Positions 6,933 to 12,989 of a stretch of DNA of 30,655 bases are shown here, piece after piece (the first letter of the stretch is position 1; each line of letters starts with the position of its first letter). Position numbers and translations under genes: made by a program. The stretch is from an uncultured Alphaproteobacteria bacterium (GTDB lineage: Bacteria > Pseudomonadota > Alphaproteobacteria > RF32 > CAG-239), in NCBI GenBank assembly GCA_944392185.1, contig CALXVW010000112.1, positions 1 through 30,655 on the forward strand, read 5' to 3'. The notes beneath the pieces were generated by a model. It was given only the letters and a program-made list of their open reading frames with translations. It ran no database searches and was not told the origin of the DNA.

Positions 6933-7156
6933 GAAGCTTGAAGTGATTGTTGCCGACAAAGTAAGCTGTTGAGGATATAGACACGGATAGCGCTTGAGAG
7001 ATTTTCGTGTTCTCTTGCGGCATCAATCTCGGTTACCAAAGCATTGATGCTTATGTTTTTTTCACCGGCAATTTTTTTGAGCTCGTTATAAAACTCATCT
7101 TCCAGGCAGATGCTGGTAGAGTGGCGGTTAGCAATAATTAAGGAGATTTTACGCAT
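6929..7156 (-). CDS. Ribbon-helix-helix domain protein (RHH_4-like)
   Basis: A 75-residue protein starting MRKISLIIANRHSTSICLED. The N-terminal strand (HSTSICLEDEF) and following helices (FYNELKKIAGEKNISINALV, NLSSAIRVYILNSL) fit a ribbon-helix-helix fold, the type of small alphaproteobacterial protein assigned to RHH_4. Such proteins normally dimerise and bind DNA through the paired strand. I chose ATG 7156, which overlaps the sspB stop by 8 bases; an upstream ATG at 7264 would lie deep inside sspB in another frame. The overlap implies translational coupling with sspB. The DNA target is unknown. Confidence 0.7.
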   Translation of the reverse strand: MRKISLIIANRHSTSICLEDEFYNELKKIAGEKNISINALVTEIDAAREHENLSSAIRVYILNSLLCRQQSLQAS

Positions 7157-7616
7157 GTTTTTTCCGATATTCGTCAATAGAAACCACCACGGCAGACTGA
7201 TCGTGATTTTTAGCCTCTTGAGGTTCATCTTCCAAGATGTCCTCTGCGGAAAATAAATCATCACTGTTATTAAAGCTTAGAGCAAATTTGGCATAAGGGT
7301 CGGCAAAATAGGTTATGGCATCATAAGGGATTCTAAGTGTTTGAGGGATGCCGCCAAAGCTTAGGTCAACTTCAAAATAGGTTGCCCCAACCATCAGGTT
7401 TGCAAATTGGTGTTGCAAAACGATAGTCATATCCTCAGGATATTGGTTGAGTAATTGGGCAGAAACTCTGGCATTTGGATGATTGGTTTTAAAAGTGATA
7501 TAGAAATGGTGCTCACCGGGCAGACCTTCGTCTGCGGCGATTTTGAGACTTTCAATCACCACATGTTTAAGAGATTTTTCGACCAATTTATCGTAGTTAA
7601 TTTCCAAATCTTTCAT
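7149..7616 (-). CDS. sspB: SspB-type ClpXP adaptor
   Basis: A 155-residue protein of the SspB family, the adaptor that delivers ssrA-tagged proteins to the ClpXP protease. The N-terminal two-thirds is the substrate-binding fold (HFYITFKTNHPNARVS, TIVLQHQFANLMV, FEVDLSFGGIPQTLRIPYDAITYFADPYAKFALSF). An acidic linker follows (DDLFSAEDILEDEPQEA). The C-terminal peptide (AVVVSIDEYRKKHA) matches the position of the ClpX-binding tail. The gene lies directly downstream of ssrA (tmRNA) on the same strand, so adaptor and tag RNA are neighbours. It is coupled to the RHH gene by an 8-base overlap. The ribosome binding site is weak. Confidence 0.8.
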   Translation of the reverse strand: MKDLEINYDKLVEKSLKHVVIESLKIAADEGLPGEHHFYITFKTNHPNARVSAQLLNQYPEDMTIVLQHQFANLMVGATYFEVDLSFGGIPQTLRIPYDAITYFADPYAKFALSFNNSDDLFSAEDILEDEPQEAKNHDQSAVVVSIDEYRKKHA

Positions 7617-7645
7617 ATTTCAAAACCCAATCTCAAAAAAAACTT

Positions 7646-7681
7646 AAAAAAGGGGGACTTTCCTGTTGCTGGGCAAGTCCC
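7646..7681 (-). terminator. Intrinsic terminator of tmRNA
   Basis: On the minus strand GGGACTT (complement of 7675-7681) pairs with AAGTCCC (complement of 7654-7660), followed by CCTTTTTT. It separates ssrA from sspB. Confidence 0.75.
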
Positions 7682-7967
7682 GACAGCCCCACTTTTAACT
7701 AACCAAAGTCAAAAGAATTTAGTTTGTTGCGACTACAATTAAGCAGCCAATGCAACGGGTGCTACGTTATTATCGTTAGCATTCATTTTGATTTGAACCG
7801 ATAACGGTGGTATCTCACCGAACACAGCAAACTATCTTTACTGACACCTGTCAATCCTATGTCACCCCCGTTTAAGGTAAAAAATGGTGGAGGTGCCGGG
7901 TACTGCCCCCGGGTCCAAATATCCTATTTCACAGCGCCTCTAGTGTCATAGTCGGATTGCGCCGACA
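7654..7967 (-). ncRNA. ssrA: Circularly permuted two-piece tmRNA
   Basis: The tmRNA rescues stalled ribosomes and adds a degradation tag. On the minus strand the acceptor piece comes first (about 7967-7885). It contains the T arm CCGGG-GGCAGTA-CCCGG and the 3' end CACCTCC-ACCA. After only 15 bases (7884-7870) the 5' piece begins GGGGGTGAC at 7869. Its GGGGGTG pairs with CACCTCC to form a 7-bp acceptor stem (one G-U). The tag frame is complementary to 7739-7780: ANDNNVAPVALAA followed by TAA. This order (acceptor piece before tag piece) is the permuted form known from alphaproteobacteria. The ends are approximate. It has its own promoter and terminator. Confidence 0.92.
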
Positions 7968-7973
7968 GCAAGT

Positions 7974-8001
7974 AGTATAAGCGTTTTACAAAAAAAATCA
8001 A
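7974..8001 (-). promoter_or_regulatory. Promoter of tmRNA
   Basis: The minus strand reads TTGATT (7996-8001), a 16-base spacer, then TATACT (7974-7979), placing transcription start near 7967, just before the acceptor piece. Confidence 0.65.
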
Positions 8002-8101
8002 GATATAAGATTAGTAATAATATTTTTTATTGCAATTTCGAAAGAGGTGCATATACTGCGAGCTGTTTTATTTAAGAATATGTCACCAAATTAGTATAGA
8101 A

Positions 8102-8569
8102 ATGAAAGGATTTGTTATTGATCGCCGCCAAAGAGCCTTTTTGTTTGTGCGTGAACATGACTTCAACAGTTTGCGCCGCTTAGTAGCCAATGGCTGTCCG
8201 GTAGACAAGAAGATTTTAAAATCTGTCTGCCATAATGAATCTGAGCTGGAGAAACTTCTCCGTTGCGCCAAAAGTTTTGAAAACGCCGCTGACTTATATA
8301 AGATGTTATGTCGCATTTATCAGGAAGACAAACTCAATCAGAAGTTAGCGCGTTGGGGCTGCCAAGCATTGCTTTGCCAGGCCGCTACCGAGAAGTTGAT
8401 AGGACTTCACCAGTTGGAAGTCTTAGCCCAGAAAAACGAGCCGGTTGCCGCCGAATATTTGGCCTCTCTTGGGAGATTTGACTTACTTGTCAAATATCCG
8501 GGAGCCTGTGCCGTAACCGCCTTGCAGCACTACCACCGAACCTATGACCTGTTGCGGTTGGGTGTATAG
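8102..8569 (+). CDS. Conserved-looking helical protein of unknown function
   Basis: A 155-residue protein starting MKGFVIDRRQRAFLFVREHD. It is all-helical by appearance with several Cys residues (GCPVDKK, SVCHNE, LLRCAK, GCQALLCQA). The pattern of short helices (LRRLVANGCPVDKKILKSV, AAEYLASLGRFDLLVKY) recalls ankyrin- or HEAT-like alpha-helical repeats, but I cannot assign a family. Upstream codons are open to 8030, but the segment has no good start signal and includes the tmRNA promoter side; AGAAATGAAAGG offers only a weak ribosome site. It is monocistronic, with a terminator right after it and divergent from tmRNA. Confidence 0.6.
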   Translation: MKGFVIDRRQRAFLFVREHDFNSLRRLVANGCPVDKKILKSVCHNESELEKLLRCAKSFENAADLYKMLCRIYQEDKLNQKLARWGCQALLCQAATEKLIGLHQLEVLAQKNEPVAAEYLASLGRFDLLVKYPGACAVTALQHYHRTYDLLRLGV

Positions 8570-8584
8570 GGCAAAAAGAAGTGG

Positions 8585-8618
8585 AAAAAGACTGTGGGAA
8601 AACGCAGTCTTTTTTTTG
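8585..8618 (+). terminator. Intrinsic terminator
   Basis: AAAAAGACTG (8585-8594) pairs with CAGTCTTTTT (8605-8614), continuing into a T-run. It ends the unknown gene at 8102-8569. Confidence 0.85.
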
Positions 8619-8643
8619 TGTTTAAAAACGAATTATCTATAAT
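8616..8643 (+). promoter_or_regulatory. Promoter of folA-thyA-dut operon
   Basis: TTGTGT (8616-8621), a 16-base spacer, and TATAAT (8638-8643) lie directly after the upstream terminator's T-run and 22 bases before the folA start. Confidence 0.6.
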
Positions 8644-8664
8644 GTGAAAAAAAGGAGTATCACA

Positions 8665-9234
8665 ATGACCAAAATTGCAGTTTGGTGCCGTCACGATGGT
8701 GATAATTTGATAGGGATTGGCCCCAAGATTCCATGGCACATTGCCTCAGATTTCAAACGGTTTCGCAAAATTACCGAGGGGGAGAATCTGGTCGTAGGCG
8801 AGAAAACCTATGAAAGTTTTCCCAACCGCACATTGCCCAATCGCAACATCTATGTCTTGACCCTAACAAAAGGCTATGAGGTAAGCGACAAAACCCGCCA
8901 TTTTGTTGCCGGAGATATCAAAGATTTTGCAGAGTTCGAGGGGAATTTATACATATGCGGAGGCGCCACCATATATAAGCTATTTATGTCCTCTGGCGAG
9001 TCTCTGCTGCCGGATGTGATTGTTGACAGTCGGTACTGCGGCAAAGTCGATTCGCTTGAAGGGAAAAAGATAGATATTACTCCCTGTATTGAGGTTATGG
9101 AGAAGCGCTACCAAAAAGTCAGCCCGGATTATGAGCAAGAAAACGTCTATACATCCTTGTGGGTCAAGAGGGGAGATTTTGTAGACCAAGCGGTTTTGAA
9201 AAAACTCATGAATATCATCAGCGTCCAGTACTAA
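8665..9234 (+). CDS. folA: Dihydrofolate reductase (divergent)
   Basis: The enzyme reduces dihydrofolate to tetrahydrofolate with NADPH, regenerating the cofactor consumed by the ThyA encoded next to it. In the 189-residue product the substrate loop is NLIGIGPKIPWHIASDFKRF, with Asp29 at the catalytic acid position. VVGEKTYESF is the NADPH-binding strand and helix, and ICGGATIY (about 97-104) is the conserved Gly-Gly turn. The protein is longer than typical bacterial enzymes (about 160), with an extra C-terminal stretch (VKRGDFVDQAVLKKLMN). ATG 8665 is chosen because AAGGAG lies 7 bases upstream; a GTG at 8644 overlaps the promoter. It leads an operon with thyA 14 bases downstream. Confidence 0.88.
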   Translation: MTKIAVWCRHDGDNLIGIGPKIPWHIASDFKRFRKITEGENLVVGEKTYESFPNRTLPNRNIYVLTLTKGYEVSDKTRHFVAGDIKDFAEFEGNLYICGGATIYKLFMSSGESLLPDVIVDSRYCGKVDSLEGKKIDITPCIEVMEKRYQKVSPDYEQENVYTSLWVKRGDFVDQAVLKKLMNIISVQY

Positions 9235-9248
9235 GAAAGAGAAAGACC

Positions 9249-10037
9249 ATGAAACAATATTTGGAAATCTTAAAAGACATTATGGAAAACGGCCAAGACG
9301 CCGATAACCGCACCGGCATTTATGCGCGCAAAGTCTTCGGCCGCCAGATGCGGTTTGATCTGAGCCAAGGTTTTCCGCTGGTCACCACTAAGAAGATGTT
9401 TTTGAAAGGGATTATTCATGAGCTGATTTGGTTGCTTTCCGGCAACACCAATATCAAATATTTGCAAGACAATAATGTTCATATTTGGGATGAATGGGCA
9501 GATAAAGATGGCAACTTGGGGCCTGTCTACGGTGCCCAATGGCGTAATTTTAACGGCGAGGGGATAGACCAGATTTCTGATGTAATTGAGCGGATAAAGA
9601 AAAATCCGCAAGACCGCCGCCTGATTGTCACGGCTTGGAATCCGGCACAGATAGATAAGATGGCCTTGCCGCCGTGCCACGCATTTTTTCAATTTGATGT
9701 CACTCCGGACGGGCGTTTGAATTGCCAGTTATATCAGCGCAGTTGCGATATGTTTTTGGGCGTGCCGTTTAACATTGCCTCCTATTCATTGCTGACGATG
9801 ATGGTTGCACAGGTAACGGGGCTAAAACCGGGAGAATTTGTGCACACGTTGGGCAACGCGCATATTTACAATAACCACTTTGAGCAGGTTAAGGTTCAGC
9901 TCAGGCGAGAGCCTCTGCCTCTGCCCAAAATGGAATTAAACCCCGCGGTTAAGAATATTTTTGATTTTAAGTATGAGGATTTTAAGTTGGTTGATTACCA
10001 GTGCCACGGCCCCTTAAAAGGAGAGGTTGCTGTATAG
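9249..10037 (+). CDS. thyA: Thymidylate synthase
   Basis: The enzyme converts dUMP and methylene-tetrahydrofolate to dTMP and dihydrofolate. The 262-residue length is close to E. coli ThyA (264). Visible motifs are the phosphate-binding Arg in DNRTGIYA (Arg21), GNTNIKYLQ, the catalytic Cys143 in LPPCHAFFQF, and the dUMP-binding QRSCDMFLGVPFNIASY. The C-terminal hydrophobic tail ends in Val. The start ATG 9249 follows AGAAAGACC; longer in-frame upstream codons overlap folA and are not part of the family. It sits between folA and dut, so dUMP supply, methylation and folate recycling are in one unit. Confidence 0.96.
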   Translation: MKQYLEILKDIMENGQDADNRTGIYARKVFGRQMRFDLSQGFPLVTTKKMFLKGIIHELIWLLSGNTNIKYLQDNNVHIWDEWADKDGNLGPVYGAQWRNFNGEGIDQISDVIERIKKNPQDRRLIVTAWNPAQIDKMALPPCHAFFQFDVTPDGRLNCQLYQRSCDMFLGVPFNIASYSLLTMMVAQVTGLKPGEFVHTLGNAHIYNNHFEQVKVQLRREPLPLPKMELNPAVKNIFDFKYEDFKLVDYQCHGPLKGEVAV

Positions 10038-10049
10038 AAGGAAGAAGAT

Positions 10050-10526
10050 ATGCAAAGAATAGAAACAGAGGTAAAGTACACAAAACTGGCTCACTATGTA
10101 GAAAATCAGGCCAATTTGAGTTATGCAACCGAAGGCTCAGCGTGCTTCGATATTTGTGCTGCTATAAAAGAGCCACTGACAATAGCCCCTGGGGAGCATG
10201 TTGGTGTTCCAACCGGCTTAAAGATTGCGGCAGAAGCGCCGCTGTGGTTTCGCATAAATTCGCGCAGCGGGCTGGCAATTAAGCATGGTGTTATTACCAT
10301 TGCCGGAATCATCGATACGGACTACCGCGGCGAGTGGATTGTGGGATTGTTAAATACCAACGCGGCAGGGAGCGGCAAGTCTTATACGATTGCTCCGGGA
10401 GATAAGATTGCCCAGGTTGAGCTGCCGTTTCCCTACCGAGCAATGTTTAAGGAAATAAGCAAGGAAGCCTTTGAGGAACTGTCCACCGCCAGAGGTGAGG
10501 CAGGTTTTGGCTCCAGCGGAAGATAG
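10050..10526 (+). CDS. dut: Deoxyuridine triphosphatase (dUTPase)
   Basis: A trimeric dUTPase hydrolyses dUTP to dUMP and pyrophosphate, keeping uracil out of DNA and feeding ThyA. In 158 residues the five family motifs can be followed: motif I around GSACFDICA (29-37), motif II RSGLA (72-76), motif III GIIDTDYRGEW with the uridine-binding/catalytic Asp89, motif IV around GDKIAQVELP, and the flexible motif V ARGEAGFGSSGR at the C-terminus. The AAGGA ribosome site precedes ATG 10050, 12 bases after the thyA stop. No plus-strand terminator with a clear T-run follows; the minus-strand RNA unit is convergent. Confidence 0.95.
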   Translation: MQRIETEVKYTKLAHYVENQANLSYATEGSACFDICAAIKEPLTIAPGEHVGVPTGLKIAAEAPLWFRINSRSGLAIKHGVITIAGIIDTDYRGEWIVGLLNTNAAGSGKSYTIAPGDKIAQVELPFPYRAMFKEISKEAFEELSTARGEAGFGSSGR

Positions 10527-10540
10527 GATTTAGAAAAAAG

Positions 10541-10580
10541 CAAAAAAAATGAGCACCCGTGTCTCACGACATGAGGTGCT
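10541..10580 (-). terminator. Terminator of ncRNA-1
   Basis: On the minus strand AGCACC (complement of 10575-10580) pairs with GGTGCT (complement of 10552-10557), followed by CATTTTTTTT. Confidence 0.6.
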
Positions 10581-10965
10581 TCGGGTTTATGGCTAAAGAA
10601 AGAACTGGTTTACACCAGTTTAGGATGCCGAGCAGGTTAACCCAAAACCTTACTCAGCATAGTTTTGGAGCCCAACTACAGCCGAAGCGGTAGAGCGCTC
10701 CATAAGGGGCCGGAACAGAAACCAAACAATACAATGGCAGCTTACGGGTAAATGAAGTTTCCGTTCCGGCAAGTTTTTGAAAAGGTTCCACACGGGCAAT
10801 AGCTTTTGTCTCAGCTAATGAAGAAAACCATTCCGTTATGGTGCTATCGGCCGCGCAGAACCTTTATATAAAAAAGAACCGGAGACTGAAGTTTTAAAGT
10901 TGGGGTTAGTTGGTTGGTTAATCCCCGGTTCTTTGTATAATTGTAGGCACAGTAATTGATTTGAA
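10541..10965 (-). ncRNA. Candidate structured RNA of unknown family (ncRNA-1)
   Basis: About 425 bases lack a convincing protein gene but carry a consensus-like minus-strand promoter and a terminal intrinsic terminator. Between them are perfect stems: CCGGTTCTTT with its complement (10873-10882/10925-10934), AAAGGTTC/GAACCTTT (10781-10788/10858-10865) enclosing two smaller hairpins, GCCGGAAC-a-GAAAC with its mate (10709-10722/10757-10770), GGAGC/GCTCC around an inner CTAC/GTAG stem (10667-10701), and AACTGGT/ACCAGTT (10603-10620). The first stem is followed on the minus strand by TTTTTT, so it may be an early terminator that yields a transcript of about 95 nt. I looked for RNase P, SRP and tmRNA signatures and did not find them. 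Confidence 0.5.
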
Positions 10966-10971
10966 TACTGC

Positions 10972-11001
10972 CTATAAAACATATTTCTGAAATTTTGTCA
11001 A
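10972..11001 (-). promoter_or_regulatory. Promoter of ncRNA-1
   Basis: The minus strand reads TTGACA followed, after 18 bases, by TTATAG (or after 17 bases TTTATA). A perfect -35 is rare in this window. Transcription would start near 10965. Confidence 0.6.
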
Positions 11002-11032
11002 CTATTTTTTTAAAAAAAGAGAATTTTAAAAT

Positions 11033-11072
11033 AAAAAAAGAGGAGATACCGTTTCACAACGTTATTCTCCTC
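11033..11072 (-). terminator. Terminator of ncRNA-2
   Basis: GAGGAGA (11040-11046) pairs with TCTCCTC (11066-11072). On the minus strand it is followed by TTTTTTT, a textbook intrinsic terminator. Confidence 0.7.
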
Positions 11073-11376
11073 GCACAACAAAGAATTAGTAGGAAAGCAT
11101 CGAAGTGCTTTTTTTTGAGGAGAATGGCTAGCCGCGATTTGCTTTCAAGAGATACCGCATCTTCAAAAAGAAGAGTATCTCCATCCACCTAAAAAGGGGT
11201 AACACATTCTCCAAAGCCGGGTGCGAAAGAAGCAACAAACCCACCGGGCTTTTATATCTTAAAAAGTCAGAGATGAAGGAGAGGCCCAACTGAGGAGTAG
11301 CGAATTCCTTTTCTGCACGAACTCATTCCAACACCCCTGACTAAAACACAATTCTTATCTAAAAAATCAAAAACTG
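11033..11376 (-). ncRNA. Candidate structured RNA of unknown family (ncRNA-2)
   Basis: A second gene-free minus-strand unit lies upstream of ncRNA-1. It starts after a perfect TTGACA (complement of 11405-11410) with a weak -10 near 11382-11388, and ends at a strong terminator (11033-11072). Internal stems are GAGATAC/GTATCTC with a nested TCTTC/GAAGA (about 11147-11182), an AGCC/GGCT-closed stem with GGTG/CACC (about 11214-11253) and AAGCA/TGCTT (about 11096-11112). The short open frame on the opposite strand (10995-11192) has no start signal and atypical composition, so a protein gene is unlikely. I do not recognise the RNA. Confidence 0.4.
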
Positions 11377-11442
11377 AACAAGATGTAATACCCAAAACAA
11401 GTTTTGTCAAGACATTTTTTGTATATTTTTGAAAAAATATCT

Positions 11443-12165
11443 TTAATTTATTGATTCTATGATATTTTTGTTTTTGGCGATAAAGTCCTGATAAGTCAAA
11501 TTGCTTTTCCAAAGTGAGCGTACCAAGCTATAAGTTCCATCTTTTGAGAGTTCGTTGTTGATTTGGTTTTCATCAATTCTGAGCTCTTGCTCATCAGCGT
11601 TGACATAGATAAGAGCACAACATAAGAGATAAATAGAGGTGTAGATTGCGCGTTTAAACCAATGAGGATAGGGGGTTGAGGTGAGCAGAAATTTTTCTGT
11701 CCGCCGCACAATGAGAAAAGTGATAATGATTAAAGCGGCAATATAGGCAATAAATAGGTAGCTTTGAGAAATGTCATCAGCAATTTCGCGCATATCAATT
11801 AGATATTGGACGGCAATAAAGTTAAAAGCAGCGGAGAATTTCTCCCAGAAGACCAAAGACATAGTTTCTTCAAAGAGATTCAAGAAAACAAAAATACTAA
11901 AATTGGCAGATGCGATAAAATGATCAAATTTAGAATTGACGTATTTGGCAGGGAGAATAAGCAGATAAATGACATAAGGCAGCATCATATATAGAAAAGA
12001 GATTGAGGTGGTTTTAAGCAACACGCCCACAGTCTTAATCATTGGCATAAAAGCCCAGTCAACATACTCGCGCTCAGCCAACAGCAAGAGCCCAAAAGTC
12101 AAAAACTCTATGGCCACGGCCGCCACAAAGAAAGGAGCTAATCTGCGTAATAAAAAAGAATTCAT
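11443..12165 (-). pseudogene. Truncated LTA-synthase/sulfatase-type membrane protein (N-terminal part only)
   Basis: The 240-residue product begins MNSFLLRRLAPFFVAAVAIEF and has about five membrane helices. It then reads ADEQELRIDENQINNELSKDGTYSLVRSLWKSNLTYQDF and stops. This matches the N-terminal membrane region and linker of LTA synthase/phosphoglycerol transferase-like sulfatase-fold proteins, where a periplasmic catalytic domain of 300 or more residues should follow. No catalytic motif appears in any frame downstream, so the 3' part seems deleted, with the structured RNA region now in its place. ATG 12165 has AAGGA 7 bases upstream. It could be a decaying gene or a shortened protein with a new role; the frame itself is undamaged. 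Confidence 0.6.
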
Positions 12166-12312
12166 GCCATTATCCTTTGATTTCCACCAGGCTAGAATAG
12201 ATTTTTGTTTAAGACAATGAAAATATTGTATATTCAACATATAAATAGCGTTAAATACTTAAGATTGAGTAAATTAGTTTTTAACAATTTTTAATTTTTT
12301 TAAATAAAAGAG

Positions 12313-12341
12313 TTGATATCATATTTATTTGCGTTTATAAG
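12313..12341 (+). promoter_or_regulatory. Promoter of pagP (leaderless start likely)
   Basis: TTGATA (12313-12318), a 17-base spacer and TATAAG (12336-12341). The expected transcription start is within two or three bases of the pagP ATG at 12350, and there is no Shine-Dalgarno sequence between them. Confidence 0.6.
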
Positions 12342-12349
12342 CATTCCTC

Positions 12350-12895
12350 ATGAAAAAAATACTGATAATTTGCATACTCATTTGTTTGTACACCGCTCCG
12401 GCAAGAGCCGGATTTGCGGAATACTGGCAACAGCTGAAATCAGATGTTGCTAAAACTTGGGATTCTGAAGAATATGATGCCTATATTCCGGTTTATGCCT
12501 GGCACAACCGCCTGGCTTATGACCAAGAGCACATAGATAGATACAACGAAAATCCATGGGGGTTTGGTATAGGAAAGTCGCGTTTTGATGAAAACGGCAA
12601 CTGGCATGGGCTCTATGCCATGGGCTTTAAGGATTCCAACAAACATCTGGAAACCTTTTTCGGCTATGCCTTCATGAAGAATTGGTTTGTAAACTGTAAT
12701 CCTGACTTCAGAGTCAGCATAGGATATACGCTGGGAATTACTCAGCGCAGTGAATGGTACTATCTTCCGGTGCCGGCGCCGCTTCCTTTGGCTAGTGTGG
12801 AATACAAGAGATTCGCCCTGCAGGCGGCTTATGTTCCCGGCGTCAAAAACGATGGAAACGTGTTGTTTGTCTGGACCAAGATAGCGATTAATTAG
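12350..12895 (+). CDS. pagP: PagP-type lipid A palmitoyltransferase
   Basis: PagP is an outer-membrane beta-barrel enzyme that moves a palmitate from phospholipid to lipid A, increasing resistance to cationic peptides. The 181-residue product has a signal peptide (MKKILIICILICLYTAPARA). The mature part follows the enterobacterial protein closely: YDAYIPVYAWHNRLAYD with catalytic His52, DRYNENPWGFGIGKSRFD, NWHGLYAMGFKDSN with the conserved Asp95-Ser96, then WYYLPVPAPLPLASVEY. The C-terminal strand NVLFVWTKIAIN ends in Asn rather than an aromatic residue. It is convergent with nothing and followed by its own terminator; kdsA, another lipid A/LPS gene, is next. PagP is unusual in alphaproteobacteria, so transfer is possible. 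Confidence 0.9.
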   Translation: MKKILIICILICLYTAPARAGFAEYWQQLKSDVAKTWDSEEYDAYIPVYAWHNRLAYDQEHIDRYNENPWGFGIGKSRFDENGNWHGLYAMGFKDSNKHLETFFGYAFMKNWFVNCNPDFRVSIGYTLGITQRSEWYYLPVPAPLPLASVEYKRFALQAAYVPGVKNDGNVLFVWTKIAIN

Positions 12896-12896
12896 C

Positions 12897-12924
12897 AAAA
12901 ATCCCCAACTTGGGGATTTTATTT
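12897..12924 (+). terminator. Terminator of pagP
   Basis: AATCCCCAA (12900-12908) is followed almost directly by TTGGGGATT (12910-12918) and a T-rich tail. Confidence 0.8.
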
Positions 12925-12989
12925 TATGTTGTTGCCAATTTCATAAAATATGATAGCGTTGAGAATATTAAAAAAGAAAGGTGAAACCA

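Noticed and set aside
10680..10702. tRNA-like stretch (GCCGAAGCGGTAGAGCGC)
   Set aside because: It looks like part of a tRNA arm, but no acceptor stem, anticodon arm or T-loop can be placed around it; it is better explained by the CTAC/GTAG stem.
10541..10965. RNase P RNA as an identity for ncRNA-1
   Set aside because: Length is suitable, but the conserved GAGGAAAGTCC and ACAGAAACCCGGC-like segments are not present on either strand.
10995..11192. 65-codon plus-strand frame in the RNA-rich region
   Set aside because: It consists of Lys/Ser-rich residues read through terminator and hairpin sequences, with no ribosome site.
11267..11512. 81-codon minus-strand frame after the truncated membrane gene
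   Set aside because: It starts inside the membrane protein in another frame and shows no sulfatase motif, so it is not the missing domain.
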